Assembly (NCBI RefSeq): GCF_000422745.1
Contig: NZ_AUGQ01000002.1
Coordinates: 300,048 to 364,047 of the forward strand
Direction of reading: 5' to 3'
Length of the DNA: 64,000 nucleotides
Origin: Microbacterium gubbeenense DSM 15944
GTDB lineage: Bacteria; Actinomycetota; Actinomycetes; Actinomycetales; Microbacteriaceae
The notes below the pieces were generated by a model. That model was not told where the DNA came from. It saw nothing but the letters and a program-made list of their open reading frames with translations, and ran no database searches. Positions within the stretch are counted from its first letter, which is position 1, and every line of letters starts with the position of its first letter. Of the stretch, positions 18,055 through 27,308 are shown piece after piece. The position numbers and the translations under genes are program-made.

Positions 18055-19680
18055 GTGACGAATTCGAGCGGTCATCTCCCCACCCGGTCGCTTCCGCGCG
18101 TGAGGCCGCAGTTCGCCCTCTGGCCGGCCCTGCGCTCGGTGCGTGCGCCGCAGGATACGTGGTATCTGCGGTCGGCGGGCCTCCTCACCTCGGCGGTCAT
18201 CGCGCTGTCGATCCTCGTGGCCTTCGATCGGCTCGATCTCGGCGCGTACACGATGGCTGGTTCCATGACGGCGCTGTTCTCGCACGCGCTGCCCTATCGA
18301 CGCCGAGCGATCACACTCGGCGGCTTCATCATCATGCTCACACTCGGGTGCGCGATCTCGATGACGACCGCCGCCGCGACGGAGAACATGCTGTGGCGCA
18401 TCCTGGTCGCCTGTCTGCTCGCCGCGATCATCAAGGTCGCCCACGACGCTTCGAACGTCGGCATGCCTCCCGCCGTGATCCCGATCTTTCTCGTGACCGC
18501 TCTCACGTTCACGCCCCAGACGTGGCAGGACCTGCCGCTGCACATCGCGCTCGTCGCGGGCGCGGGCGCGATCTCGTGGTGTGTCTCGCTCGCGCCAGGG
18601 CTCGTGCGACGAGACGGGCCGGAGCGACGTGCCGTCGCCACCGCGATGCGCGCGACGATCCCCGTGGGCATGGATCCGCAAGATCCGGCCGCCCGCGACG
18701 CCCTCGCCGCCGCGATCACGGCCGCGCGCCGCACGCTCGCGTTTGCGCGCGGAGCCGACCGCTCCGCGCTCGAGGCGCACATCGTCGCTTGCGAAAGGAT
18801 CCTCGTGGATCCGTCGCTCTCGTCACCCGAGAACGCGCGCGCGAACGCCCAGCAGATCCTGCGGGCCCGCACTGCGATCCCCGCGCCGCCGCTCACGGAC
18901 GCCGAGCGCGCCGAGATCCGAGGCACGCGCCTCGCGCACGCAGCACCCCGCACGTTCTCCGCGCGGCACCCGATCCTCGCCGCGTTTCGCCCGACGTCGC
19001 CGTCGGCGCCGTTCTTCTGGCGCGCGCTGATCGGCTGTCTCGCCTCGGCGCTCACCTCGTGGGCGCTCGGCGGCGACCGGCCGTTCTGGGCGATCACCGC
19101 CGCGGGCGTCATCGTGCAGCCGAACCTGCTGCTCACGTGGCGCAAAGCCCCGCCGCGCGCGCTCGGAGCCCTTGTCGGCGTGTGGCTGTTCGCGCTGATC
19201 GCGCCCGTCGCTCACATCGATCTCCTCATCGCGGCGGTGATGATCCTCGCGCTCAACACCCTCACCGAGATGTTCATTGCGCGCAACTACTTCATCTCGC
19301 AGGTGTTCATCACCCCTCTCGCCCTGCTCATGAGCCAATTCGGCGGCCCACTGCCGTCGAGCGAACTGATCCTCGAGCGATCCGTCGACACGGTGCTGGG
19401 CGTCGTCGCCGGTCTGCTCGCGGCATTCGTCATTCGCAACGGGCACCTGCGCCGGCATGCCAAGGCCGCGGTCGTGCGCCTCGAGCAGGCGTCCCGGATC
19501 CCCGACGACCTCGACGCCGACGGCGCGCGGCGCACGCGCAGCGAGATCATCGCCGCCCTCGCGGCCGTGGCCGCCGCCGTGCGCACCGCCGATAACGAGT
19601 GGTGGACGCACCGCGTCGACGAAACGAGGGTGATCGCGGCGCAGAAGCGGGCGCACGAGGCGCTCGACCGCCTGGGATAG
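18055..19680 (+). CDS. FUSC-family membrane protein
   Basis: This 541-residue protein is built as two halves, each with a membrane bundle followed by a cytoplasmic helical region, typical of the fusaric acid resistance/aromatic-acid exporter (FUSC) family. The first bundle covers about residues 40-190. The second begins near 320 with [24 protein letters not shown] and the [14 protein letters not shown] segment. Substrate is unknown. GTG at 18055 is preferred because TACCCT ends seven bases before it; an ATG at 18025 in the same frame is the alternative. It stops 59 bases before aspS but each seems to have its own promoter. Confidence 0.82.
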   Translation: MTNSSGHLPTRSLPRVRPQFALWPALRSVRAPQDTWYLRSAGLLTSAVIALSILVAFDRLDLGAYTMAGSMTALFSHALPYRRRAITLGGFIIMLTLGCAISMTTAAATENMLWRILVACLLAAIIKVAHDASNVGMPPAVIPIFLVTALTFTPQTWQDLPLHIALVAGAGAISWCVSLAPGLVRRDGPERRAVATAMRATIPVGMDPQDPAARDALAAAITAARRTLAFARGADRSALEAHIVACERILVDPSLSSPENARANAQQILRARTAIPAPPLTDAERAEIRGTRLAHAAPRTFSARHPILAAFRPTSPSAPFFWRALIGCLASALTSWALGGDRPFWAITAAGVIVQPNLLLTWRKAPPRALGALVGVWLFALIAPVAHIDLLIAAVMILALNTLTEMFIARNYFISQVFITPLALLMSQFGGPLPSSELILERSVDTVLGVVAGLLAAFVIRNGHLRRHAKAAVVRLEQASRIPDDLDADGARRTRSEIIAALAAVAAAVRTADNEWWTHRVDETRVIAAQKRAHEALDRLG

Positions 19681-19739
19681 TTCAGCCGGCGCGATTAGGA
19701 TCGTCTGGATACCTAGTCCCCTCACCAAAGGATCTTGAA

Positions 19740-21509
19740 GTGCTGCGCACCCACAAGGCCGGCTCGCTCCGAGCCGAGCACATCGGTCAGACCGTCACCC
19801 TCACCGGTTGGGTCGACCGTCGCCGTGATCACGGTGGAGTGGCCTTCATCGATCTGCGCGATGCTTCGGGCATCTCGCAGGTAGTCATCCGCGACGAAGA
19901 GACGGCGCACCCGCTGCGCAACGAATTCGTCCTCAAGGTGACCGGCGAGGTGTCGGGACGCCCCGACGGCAACGCGAACGACAACCTGCCCACGGGCGAC
20001 ATCGAGGTCATCGCGACCGATGTCGAGGTACTGAACGAGTCGGCCCCATTGCCCTTCCAGGTGTCGACCGCGCTCGACGGCCAGGAGACGGTCGGCGAAG
20101 AGGCGCGGCTCAAGCATCGCTACCTCGACCTGCGCCGACCGGCGCCCGCGAAGGCGATCCGCCTGCGGTCCGAGGCCAGTCGAGTCGCCCGACGCGTGCT
20201 CGATGAGAACGAGTTCCTCGAGGTCGAGACGCCGACGCTCACGCGCTCGACTCCCGAGGGAGCCCGTGACTTCGTCGTGCCGGCACGCCTGAGCCCCGGA
20301 TCCTGGTACGCCCTCCCGCAGTCGCCGCAGCTGTTCAAGCAACTGCTGATGGTCGGAGGCGTCGAGCGCTACTACCAGCTCGCCCGCAGCTACCGCGACG
20401 AGGACTTCCGCGCCGACCGGCAGCCCGAGTTCACGCAGCTCGACATCGAGATGAGCTTCGTCGACCAGGAAGACGTCATCGCCCTCGGCGAGAAGATCGT
20501 CAGCGAGCTGTGGAAGCTGATCGACGTCGAGGTGCCCACGCCGATCGAGCGGATCACCTTCGCCGACGCGATGCGCCTGTACGGATCCGACAAGCCCGAC
20601 CTGCGCTTCGGCAACCCGATCGTCGAACTGGCGTCGTACTTCTCGGAGACGACGTTCCGCGTGTTCCAGCAGGAGTACGTCGGATCCGTCGTGATGCGCG
20701 GCGGCGCCTCGCTGCCCCGCCGTCAGTTCGACGCGTGGCAGGACTGGGCGAAGTCGCGCGGCGCCAAGGGCCTCGCCTACGTCACGTTCGCCGAGGACGG
20801 CACGCTCGGCGGCCCCGTCGCGAAGAACCTCTCCGACGCGGAGCGCGACGGGCTAGCTGAGGCCACCGGCGCTTCCCCCGGAGACGCGGTGTTCTTCGCC
20901 GCGGGATCCACCTCCGACGCCCGCGCCCTGCTCGGTGCGGCCCGCGTGGAGATCGCGAAGCGCACGGGCGACATCAACGACAAGGACTGGGCGTTCGTGT
21001 GGGTCGTCGACGCGCCGCTGTTCAAGCCGACCGGCGAGGATCCCGAGGACGTCGACCTCGGCAACTCGGCCTGGACCGCCGTGCACCACGCGTTCACGTC
21101 GCCGAAGCCGGAGCACCTCGACACGTTCGACACGGATCCGGGCGGCGCGCTCAGCTACGCCTACGACATCGTCTGCAACGGCGTGGAGATGGGCGGCGGA
21201 TCGATCCGTATCCACCGCCGCGACGTGCAGGAGCGCGTGTTCGAGGTCATGGGCATCGGCGAGGAGGAGGCGCAGGAGAAGTTCGGCTTCCTGCTCGACG
21301 CCTTCGCGTTCGGCGCCCCGCCGCACGGCGGTATCGCGCTCGGCTGGGACCGCACGGTCTCGCTGCTCGCGGGCGTCGATTCGATCCGCGAGGTCATCGC
21401 GTTCCCGAAGACCGGCAACGGCTTCGACCCGCTGACCGCGGCCCCCGCCCCGATCACCCCGGAGCAGCGCGCCGAGGCCGGCGTGGACTTCGTCCCCGAA
21501 GAGGACTGA
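19740..21509 (+). CDS. aspS: Aspartate--tRNA ligase
   Basis: This 589-residue class II synthetase has an OB-fold anticodon domain at the N-terminus ([24 protein letters not shown]), the motif 2 region ([20 protein letters not shown]), the bacterial GAD insertion in the middle and motif 3 near the end ([16 protein letters not shown]). It charges tRNA-Asp; many actinobacteria use a non-discriminating enzyme together with GatCAB, which sequence alone does not settle. The GTG at 19740 has AAAGGA eight bases upstream, so this gene is leadered, unlike many neighbours. A strong hairpin follows the stop. Confidence 0.97.
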   Translation: MLRTHKAGSLRAEHIGQTVTLTGWVDRRRDHGGVAFIDLRDASGISQVVIRDEETAHPLRNEFVLKVTGEVSGRPDGNANDNLPTGDIEVIATDVEVLNESAPLPFQVSTALDGQETVGEEARLKHRYLDLRRPAPAKAIRLRSEASRVARRVLDENEFLEVETPTLTRSTPEGARDFVVPARLSPGSWYALPQSPQLFKQLLMVGGVERYYQLARSYRDEDFRADRQPEFTQLDIEMSFVDQEDVIALGEKIVSELWKLIDVEVPTPIERITFADAMRLYGSDKPDLRFGNPIVELASYFSETTFRVFQQEYVGSVVMRGGASLPRRQFDAWQDWAKSRGAKGLAYVTFAEDGTLGGPVAKNLSDAERDGLAEATGASPGDAVFFAAGSTSDARALLGAARVEIAKRTGDINDKDWAFVWVVDAPLFKPTGEDPEDVDLGNSAWTAVHHAFTSPKPEHLDTFDTDPGGALSYAYDIVCNGVEMGGGSIRIHRRDVQERVFEVMGIGEEEAQEKFGFLLDAFAFGAPPHGGIALGWDRTVSLLAGVDSIREVIAFPKTGNGFDPLTAAPAPITPEQRAEAGVDFVPEED

Positions 21510-21520
21510 GCTTCTCCCCT

Positions 21521-21553
21521 CATCCCGGTGCCCCGACGTGGGGCACCGGGATG
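21521..21553. terminator. Hairpin terminator after aspS
   Basis: CATCCCGGTGCCCC and its exact complement form a 14-bp stem with a five-base loop, 12 bases after the aspS stop. Confidence 0.8.
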
Positions 21554-21636
21554 CGTGCGTTCGGGAGGAGATTTCGCCTGACTACGGAGAAAACAGGCCC
21601 GAACCCTGATCCAGAGGCCGAATCTCCTTCTGAAGC

Positions 21637-23145
21637 TCACGCGGCCGTGACGCGCACCGTGTGGTGGCCGGTCGCTCCGTTCGGGGCGGGCGGGGCCTGC
21701 TCCGCCGTCTGCGTCTCGCCCGCTCGGCTCAGGGCCCGGCAGGTCAGGTCATGCTCGCCAGGTGTCAGCGTCGCCGGCAGGCTCCACTGCACCCACGTGT
21801 CGTCGGAGATGGCGGTCGCGAGGCTCGCGCGCTGCCAGGATCCGCCGTCGACGCGCACCTCGACGCCCGCGACGCCGACGTGCTGCTGCCACGCGACGCC
21901 GGCGACGACCGTCTCCCCCGACGGCACCTCGGATCCGCGCGGCACGTCGATGCGGGAGTGCAGCTTGATGGGGCCCTCGGCCGTCCATCCCCGGTCGGTC
22001 CAGTACGCGCGCGCCCGGTCGAAGCGCGTGACCTCCAGGTCGACGACCCACTTCGTCGCGGAGACATAGCCGTACAGCCCGGGCACGACCATCCGCACCG
22101 GAAACCCGTGCTCGAACGGCAGCGGATCGCCGTTCATCCCGACCGCGAGGATCGCGTTGCGGTCGTCGGTCAGGGTCTCGAGCGGGGTGCCCGCCGTGAA
22201 CCCGTCCTGCGAGCGCGACAGCACCATGTCGGCCTCGGGCAGCGGACGCGCGTCGGCGAGCAGGTGCCGGATCGGGTATCCCAGCCACAGCGCGTTGCCG
22301 ATCAGCCCGCCCCCGACCGTGTTCGACACGCACGCGAGGGTCGTCACCGACTCCTCGAGCGGGAGCGCCAGCAGCTCGTCCCACGTGAGCGTGATCTCGC
22401 GCTCGACGAGGCCGTGGATCCTGAGGCTCCACTCGGCCGGATCGATTTCGGGCACGATCAGCGCGGTGTCGATGCGGTAGAACTCGTTGTTCGGCGTGAT
22501 CAGGGGAGCCACGCCCTCGATGCCGAGGTCCGCGCCGTCGGGCACGCTCGCGCGGTTGTGGGCGGACGGCAACCGGATCGCGTCGCGCACCACCCGGATC
22601 GAGCGCCCCGTGGCATTGCCCGCGCCCGACCATGCCGCCGCGGCCCCGCCCACCACGGCCGCGGAGACGGTCGCGACGAGGAAGCCGCGACGCGAGAGCC
22701 CACCGGCCTGATCGGCCGTGGGGCGGATCAGCAGCCAGACGCCCGCCGCCCCCGTCGCGCCAGCGATCGCGGACGGAAGAAACGCCAGCGGATCCGCGTC
22801 GGCGCGCGTGACGGCGGCGACGATCCCGATCGCACCGAGCAGGCCTGCGAGCGCGGATCCCCACGGCGGGCGGATCCGCTGGACCAGCCCGGCGACCGCG
22901 GCTGCGCCGAGCAGCACGGCGGCGATCAGGACGAGCAGCGCGACCTTGTCCGCGGTCCCGAACAGCGCGATCGCGGCGTCCTTCGCCCAGGTCGGCGCGA
23001 GGTCGATGAGCGCGGACCCGATCGATGCGAACGGGCTCGACCGCGGTGCCGATACGGCGGCGACGAGCTCGCCGAGCCCCGCGCCCGCGATCGCCGAGGC
23101 GACCCCGGCCCACCCGGCTGCACCCGCCCCGATCCGCTTCTCCAT
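21637..23145 (-). CDS. Membrane-anchored molybdopterin-dependent oxidoreductase (sulfite oxidase fold)
   Basis: This 502-residue protein starts with about four membrane segments (residues 1-140), then an internal twin-arginine-like motif SRRGFLVATVSAAVVGG (151-167), then a sulfite-oxidase-type molybdopterin domain. Cys272 in TLACVSNTVGG is the expected Mo ligand. The C-terminal 100 residues form the Mo-co dimerisation Ig-like domain (VAGVEVRVDGGSW). It probably faces outward and may repair or reduce oxidised compounds such as methionine sulfoxide, but the substrate is unknown. A TAACCT box ends six bases before its ATG. Confidence 0.9.
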   Translation of the reverse strand: MEKRIGAGAAGWAGVASAIAGAGLGELVAAVSAPRSSPFASIGSALIDLAPTWAKDAAIALFGTADKVALLVLIAAVLLGAAAVAGLVQRIRPPWGSALAGLLGAIGIVAAVTRADADPLAFLPSAIAGATGAAGVWLLIRPTADQAGGLSRRGFLVATVSAAVVGGAAAAWSGAGNATGRSIRVVRDAIRLPSAHNRASVPDGADLGIEGVAPLITPNNEFYRIDTALIVPEIDPAEWSLRIHGLVEREITLTWDELLALPLEESVTTLACVSNTVGGGLIGNALWLGYPIRHLLADARPLPEADMVLSRSQDGFTAGTPLETLTDDRNAILAVGMNGDPLPFEHGFPVRMVVPGLYGYVSATKWVVDLEVTRFDRARAYWTDRGWTAEGPIKLHSRIDVPRGSEVPSGETVVAGVAWQQHVGVAGVEVRVDGGSWQRASLATAISDDTWVQWSLPATLTPGEHDLTCRALSRAGETQTAEQAPPAPNGATGHHTVRVTAA

Positions 23146-23151
23146 GCACTG

Positions 23152-23157
23152 AGGTTA
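23152..23157 (-). promoter_or_regulatory. -10 box of the molybdopterin oxidoreductase gene
   Basis: TAACCT on the minus strand, ending six bases before the ATG at 23145. Confidence 0.5.
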
Positions 23158-23288
23158 CGGCGCACAGTGGTGCGGCGTGCGGTTCGGGAGCAGATGCGCG
23201 GCGGCTGCAGAGAGTTTGTGGCCGATCTCGACGTCGGCGGCCGAAGCTCCTTCCGAAGTGCGGGCCCCAGACCAGGGCCCGGAGCCTC

Positions 23289-23294
23289 TACGCT
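23289..23294 (+). promoter_or_regulatory. -10 box of the Dabb gene
   Basis: TACGCT ends six bases before the ATG at 23301. A GGAG also lies in that gap, so leaderless and leadered readings both remain possible. Confidence 0.45.
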
Positions 23295-23300
23295 GGAGCC

Positions 23301-23600
23301 ATGATCCGTCACATCGTGATGTTCGGCGTCGACGCCGACAACGACACCGACCGCAACGCCAAAATCACCGAGGCAGCTGTCCGCCTCGAGAAGCTGGTCG
23401 GGGTGGTTCCCGGCCTCCGCTCGATGACGGTCGGTGCGAACGGCGTCGACATCGAGGGCAACTACGACTTCGCCCTCGTCGCCGACCTCGATGACGCCGA
23501 CGCCCTCGGGGTGTACGCGAACCATCCCGCACACCTCGAGGTCTCGTCGTTCATCGGCTCGTTCAAGACCGCGCGCGCCGCGATCGATATCGAGCTCTGA
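23301..23600 (+). CDS. Dabb (stress-responsive A/B barrel) family protein
   Basis: This 99-residue protein has the dimeric alpha-beta barrel pattern: MIRHIVMFGV first strand, a helix with VRLEKLVGVVPGLRSMTVG, and the conserved YDFALVADLDDADALGVYANHPAH. Members are small cytoplasmic dimers of stress or metabolic function with no catalytic role proven for this subgroup. It is monocistronic and convergent with the FBP-domain gene, only eight bases away. Confidence 0.85.
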   Translation: MIRHIVMFGVDADNDTDRNAKITEAAVRLEKLVGVVPGLRSMTVGANGVDIEGNYDFALVADLDDADALGVYANHPAHLEVSSFIGSFKTARAAIDIEL

Positions 23601-23608
23601 GAATCGCG

Positions 23609-24097
23609 CTAGGACGTCGCGCCGACGTCCCGGGCGAAGCGCTCGACGGTCGCGCGGAACGCCGCGATCCGTGACTGCCTGGCCGCCTCCACGTCGAACC
23701 CGAGGTAGGCGGTGCGGGGCGTGGACCGGGCGTTGCGGTTGCATTCGAACTGCGCGCACACGTAGGTGCCGACCGTGTCGCCGCGGCGACCGGCGGCCCC
23801 GGCGCGCTTCGTGCTGAACATGACGACCTCGTTGGGCAGCGTCACATCCGCGCACCACACGCACTGGGTGCGGCGCAGCGGTGTCTGTTCGGCCTGTCGC
23901 ATGAGGAAGCCGATGGGCTCGTCGTCGACGATCGTGACGACGTACCCGACGAGCGGCATCTTCGGATCGCGCCAGCCGAGGTAGTCGATGTCGTCCCAGG
24001 CGACCGCGTCGAGGTCGGGAATCGCGACCGCCTTGCGTTCGCGGAGTGAGACGTTGGTGAACGAGGCCCGAATCTGGGCTGCGTCGAGAGTGCGCAT
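23609..24097 (-). CDS. FBP-domain (EF-G-binding, FusB-like zinc finger) protein
   Basis: This 162-residue protein has four cysteines arranged as CVWC and CAQFEC, forming the treble-clef zinc finger of the FBP/FusB C-terminal domain. It begins MRTLDAAQIRASFTNVSLRERKAV and shows the DDEPIGFLMRQ strand typical of the actinobacterial form. In staphylococci FusB binds elongation factor G and rescues fusidic-acid-stalled ribosomes; here a translation-rescue role is likely but not proven. The 173-base region upstream (24098-24270) holds no gene I can support. Confidence 0.85.
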   Translation of the reverse strand: MRTLDAAQIRASFTNVSLRERKAVAIPDLDAVAWDDIDYLGWRDPKMPLVGYVVTIVDDEPIGFLMRQAEQTPLRRTQCVWCADVTLPNEVVMFSTKRAGAAGRRGDTVGTYVCAQFECNRNARSTPRTAYLGFDVEAARQSRIAAFRATVERFARDVGATS

Positions 24098-24270
24098 GAT
24101 GAAGTTCGCTTTCGTGACAGAGAGATTGAGTAAGCACCGCGATCAGCGGTAGGTGACGAATGCGCTCACTCGGCAATCGACGCTGTGCGCGTCGACGGCC
24201 TCCCTGCTGCCCGATGGGCTCTCTGCGAAATCACGCGATAGAGTCTACGCCCCTGCGCGCGACGCGGACG

Positions 24271-24534
24271 CTACGACGCTTTTCCTCGGAGAGCCGCGGC
24301 GAGCCGATCCTGCGAGACGCGCCAGTGGTCGTGCAGTTCGCCGTCGATCAGCACGACCGGGATCTTCTCCCACCACTTCTCGTACAGCGCATCGTCGTCG
24401 AGGATCGATGTCTCCGTCACCTCGACGGAGCCCGCGACCGACTCGGGCAGATCCGCCAGCGTGACGTCGATGACCTCGCGCGCGACGCCGCAGAGGTGGC
24501 AGTCGGGCTTCGTGAGGAGGGTGACCTCGGTCAC
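24271..24534 (-). CDS. Glutaredoxin-like thioredoxin-fold protein
   Basis: This 87-residue protein begins VTEVTLLTKPDCHLCG, where CHLC is the redox motif of the DUF836/glutaredoxin-like group, and continues with the IPVVLIDGELHDHW cis-Pro strand. The GTG start overlaps the TGA of the rhodanese gene upstream (GTGA, 24531-24534), so both are made together and may form a small sulfur/thiol relay. Partners are unknown. Confidence 0.88.
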   Translation of the reverse strand: MTEVTLLTKPDCHLCGVAREVIDVTLADLPESVAGSVEVTETSILDDDALYEKWWEKIPVVLIDGELHDHWRVSQDRLAAALRGKAS

Positions 24535-24821
24535 CGCTCGACCTCGTAGCCCGCGTGGATCCATGCGTCCGTTCCGCCCGCGACGTTGGTCACGTCGTAC
24601 CCGCGCGGCTCGAGCGCGAGCGCCACCTGCGCCGAGCGTCCCCCCGACTTGCAGATCACGTCGAACTCGGCGGGCAGCTCGTCGAGCCGGGCGCCGATCT
24701 CGGACATCGGCACGTTGACCGCACCGGGCGCGTGGCCGTCGTCATACTCGAACGTCTCTCGAACGTCGATGAGGGGAATGTCTGTGCGCGCCTTCAGTTC
24801 GGCGACCGTGATCTCCTGCAT
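24531..24821 (-). CDS. Rhodanese-like domain protein
   Basis: This single-domain 96-residue rhodanese has catalytic Cys57 in the loop CKSGGRS, DVRETFEYDDGHAPGAVNVP in the CH2A region and a C-terminal AGGTDAWIHAGYEV helix. It transfers sulfane sulfur to an acceptor not known here. It is the first gene of the rhodanese-glutaredoxin pair. GAGAAT six bases before the ATG is a plausible leaderless -10. Confidence 0.9.
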   Translation of the reverse strand: MQEITVAELKARTDIPLIDVRETFEYDDGHAPGAVNVPMSEIGARLDELPAEFDVICKSGGRSAQVALALEPRGYDVTNVAGGTDAWIHAGYEVER

Positions 24822-24846
24822 GGTTCCATTCTCCCACCCGTCAACG

Positions 24847-24885
24847 CAGAAGCGCCGGTCCGACGAATCGGGACCGGCGCTTCTG
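24847..24885. terminator. Hairpin terminator downstream of bS22
   Basis: CAGAAGCGCCGGTCC and its exact complement form a 15-bp stem with a nine-base loop. It follows the bS22 stop at once in the minus direction and insulates the rhodanese gene. Confidence 0.8.
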
Positions 24886-24894
24886 TAACGTCGA

Positions 24895-24993
24895 CTACTT
24901 CTTGTTGCGACGCTGGTGACGAGTCTTACGAAGCAGCTTGCGGTGCTTCTTCTTCGCCATACGCTTGCGGCGCTTCTTGATGACTGAACCCAC
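24895..24993 (-). CDS. Small ribosomal subunit protein bS22 (AURKAIP1/COX24 domain)
   Basis: This 32-residue, extremely basic peptide begins with GTG and reads MGSVIKKRRKRMAKKKHRK and on to RRNKK. It matches the tiny actinobacterial 30S protein that sits near the decoding centre in mycobacterial ribosomes (bS22). GAGG lies six bases before the GTG. In Mycobacterium tuberculosis the same order, an excisionase-type HTH gene followed by bS22, is found at Rv0500A-Rv0500B. The upstream gap carries a possible -10 TAAGAT (25083-25088, minus). Confidence 0.92.
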   Translation of the reverse strand: MGSVIKKRRKRMAKKKHRKLLRKTRHQRRNKK

Positions 24994-25111
24994 TTGGAAC
25001 CTCACTAATCTCGGGCTGGATGCCTGGCACGAACGTGTGCCGACGTCCGAGAACGATCTGGCAGGAAAAAGTGCCTCAGAGCATCTTATCGCATGCCCTG
25101 GGCGTGAACTG

Positions 25112-25315
25112 TCAGCCGGCGAGCGACCCGTGGTCGTCGCCCGGCAACTGCACGAACTGTGCGACCGCGCTCTCGGGAACGCGGTAGCTGCGACCGAACC
25201 GCACGGCGGGGAGTTCCCCCGAGTGCACGAGGCGGTAAACCGTCATCTTGGAGACGCGCATGATGTCGGCGACCTCTGCGACGGTCAGAAACCGCACATC
25301 GGGCATATCGGCCAT
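25112..25315 (-). CDS. Excisionase-family helix-turn-helix protein
   Basis: This 67-residue protein is almost entirely one MerR/excisionase-type winged HTH: FLTVAEVADIMRVSKMTVYRLVHSGELPAVRFGRSYRV. It has no effector domain. Orthologues sit next to bS22 across actinobacteria and resemble BldC-type regulators in size, but the regulated genes are unknown. It reads in the same direction as bS22, with 118 bases between them. This is a housekeeping gene rather than a prophage excisionase; no integrase is nearby. Confidence 0.85.
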   Translation of the reverse strand: MADMPDVRFLTVAEVADIMRVSKMTVYRLVHSGELPAVRFGRSYRVPESAVAQFVQLPGDDHGSLAG

Positions 25316-25403
25316 GGTGAATCTCCCCCGGAAAACGTGTTCAGCTCAGCTTATGGGGTGCGGGAGACGGATGTAAACCCGTGTGGCGGATGTGATTTTG
25401 GGA

Positions 25404-26009
25404 TCACAGCCATCCGTTCGCCTCGGCGGCGCGAGCCGCCCCCACCCGGTTCGTGGCGCCGGTCTTCGAGATCGCGGCCGACAGGTAGTTGCGCACGGTG
25501 CCCTGCGAAAGGTGCACGGCGCGGGCGATCGCCGCCACCGGATCGCCCGCGAGCGACGCGCGCAATATCTCGCGCTCGCGATCCGATAGCGGGTTCGTTC
25601 CCCCGACGATGGAGTCGGCGGCGAGCGACGGATCCACAACCCGGCGCCCCGCATGCACCGCGCGCACGGCGTCGGCGAGCTCTCCGGCGGGGGTGTCCTT
25701 GACGACGAACCCGCTCGTGCCCGCCTCGAGCGCGCGGCGCACGTAGCCGGGGCGGCCGAAGGTCGTCACGATGATCGACCTGACCGCGGGCAGTTCCGCG
25801 GTCAGGAGACGCGCGGCCTCGATGCCGTCGACGCCGGGCATCTCGATATCGAGCAGACACACGTCGACATCGGCCGCGCGAGCCGCCGCCACGACCTCGT
25901 CGCCGCGCCCGACCTCGGCGACGACGTCGATGTCCGGTTCGAGCTGCAGCAGCGCGGCGAGCGCCCCGCGCACGAGCGCCTGATCATCGGCAAGAAGGAT
26001 CCGAATCAT
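25404..26009 (-). CDS. LuxR/NarL-family response regulator
   Basis: This 201-residue regulator has a receiver domain (acidic pair DD8-9, phospho-Asp54 in VCLLDIEMPG) and a C-terminal LuxR HTH (PLSDREREILRASLAGDPVAAIARAVHLSQGTVRNYLSAAISKTG). It is the likely partner of the kinase encoded just upstream, as in DesR/LiaR-type systems. The ATG at 26009 was chosen because the receiver begins there. The linked ABC exporter genes are the likely target. Confidence 0.92.
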   Translation of the reverse strand: MIRILLADDQALVRGALAALLQLEPDIDVVAEVGRGDEVVAAARAADVDVCLLDIEMPGVDGIEAARLLTAELPAVRSIIVTTFGRPGYVRRALEAGTSGFVVKDTPAGELADAVRAVHAGRRVVDPSLAADSIVGGTNPLSDREREILRASLAGDPVAAIARAVHLSQGTVRNYLSAAISKTGATNRVGAARAAEANGWL

Positions 26010-26023
26010 GACTCTGTTCCGTT

Positions 26024-26077
26024 CGCGGGTGCCGGGTGGTCGTGATGAGCGCCGATAGTGGTCATTCGGCACCCGCG
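26024..26077. repeat. Inverted repeat between kinase and regulator genes
   Basis: CGCGGGTGCCG (26024-26034) and its exact complement (26067-26077) flank 32 bases. It could fold in the mRNA and set the kinase to regulator ratio; this is inference. Confidence 0.4.
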
Positions 26078-26094
26078 TATTCTCGTGGGCGGCA

Positions 26095-27273
26095 TCACCA
26101 TTGCACCTCCAGGCGGGTGCCCGGGCCCTCGCCGGGCTCGGACAACCTCAGCGTGGCGCCAGCGGCATCGACGCGCTCCCGCATGCCCCTGAAGCCCCCG
26201 ATGGCGACGTCGGCAGGCGTCCCGACGCCGTCGTCCTCGACGATGATGCCGTCGTTCGCGAGCACGACGCGGCACGATGACGCGTGCGAATGCCGCACGA
26301 CGTTGGTGATCGCCTCGCGCAGCACCCAGGCGACGACGATGCGGTGGCGCGGATCCACGGTGGCGGCATCCGACGGCACATCCGCGTCGATGCCCGCGTC
26401 CGCGAGGGCGGAACGCGCCGCGATCAGCTCGTCGCCGAGCCGCGCGACGCGCAGCCCGGACACGGTCGCACGCACCTCGGCGAGCGCCTCGCGGGAGAGG
26501 CTGCGGATCTGCGAGATCTCATCCTTCGCGCGGTCAGGATCGATGTCGATCAATCGCTCGGCGAGCTCGGCCTTGACCGTGACCACCGTCAGGCTGTGCC
26601 CGAGCACATCGTGCACGTCGCGGGCGACGCGCTCTCGTTCCGCGACGAGGGCCATCTGGCGCTCGACCACGTCGTGACGCTCCTGCGCGGTGATGATCAG
26701 GCGCACGAGAGCCACCGAGACGAAGACGATCGCCGGCGGCATGAAGAGCACGCCCAGATCCTCGAACCCGTTCGGTATCGCGGCCAGCCACACGGCGAGA
26801 ACGAGGTACTGCCCGAACAGCATCGCGGCGGCCAGGAGGATCGCGCGCTTCGCGTGCCCCGTGAACATGGCGATCGACACGAGGAACGAACCCGCTCCGA
26901 GGGCCTCTGGGCCGACGAGCAGCGCGGCGGCGACCATGATGACGATCATGACCACGAGCGCGAGACGCCCGCGCACCGCCGCCACGTCCCAATCGTCGGT
27001 GGTGACCATCCAGATGTACGCCGCGATGTACACGGCGCTGTACACCACGAGAAGCGCGGCCGCGGCGATGCGCGGTGCCAGGGGCGCGGGGCTCGCCAGC
27101 GCGCCCGAAATCGGGAATGCCATGAACACGACCCAGACGATGCCGAAGATCCAGGAGAACTTCTCCCACGGACCGCGTTCATCCCACGATGGGTCGGCGG
27201 TCGTGTCTTCGCGCAGCAACACCGCGGGCGACAACGCGTCCTCGTCCCCCGCGGCCCCTGTCATGGACACCAT
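26095..27273 (-). CDS. Sensor histidine kinase (HisKA_3, DesK/LiaS type)
   Basis: This 392-residue membrane kinase has five to six membrane segments in residues 40-195 with almost no extracellular loops, then a dimerisation helix with His221 in ERVARDVHDVLGHSLTVV, and an HATPase domain (N-box LREAITNVVRHSHASS, G-box IVEDDGVGTP and GGFRGMRERV). Intramembrane-sensing kinases of this kind usually answer to membrane-active antibiotics and control an adjacent ABC exporter. The start at 27273 has the very strong GAAGGAGGTGAG seven bases upstream. The permease gene ends 35 bases before it, so ABC-kinase-regulator form one operon. Confidence 0.92.
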   Translation of the reverse strand: MVSMTGAAGDEDALSPAVLLREDTTADPSWDERGPWEKFSWIFGIVWVVFMAFPISGALASPAPLAPRIAAAALLVVYSAVYIAAYIWMVTTDDWDVAAVRGRLALVVMIVIMVAAALLVGPEALGAGSFLVSIAMFTGHAKRAILLAAAMLFGQYLVLAVWLAAIPNGFEDLGVLFMPPAIVFVSVALVRLIITAQERHDVVERQMALVAERERVARDVHDVLGHSLTVVTVKAELAERLIDIDPDRAKDEISQIRSLSREALAEVRATVSGLRVARLGDELIAARSALADAGIDADVPSDAATVDPRHRIVVAWVLREAITNVVRHSHASSCRVVLANDGIIVEDDGVGTPADVAIGGFRGMRERVDAAGATLRLSEPGEGPGTRLEVQW

Positions 27274-27308
27274 GTTCTCACCTCCTTCTCGCCGCACCGT
27301 CTGACGAC

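Noticed and set aside
25112..25315. Prophage excisionase
   Set aside because: No integrase, attachment site or phage genes nearby; neighbourhood is the conserved HTH-bS22 unit.
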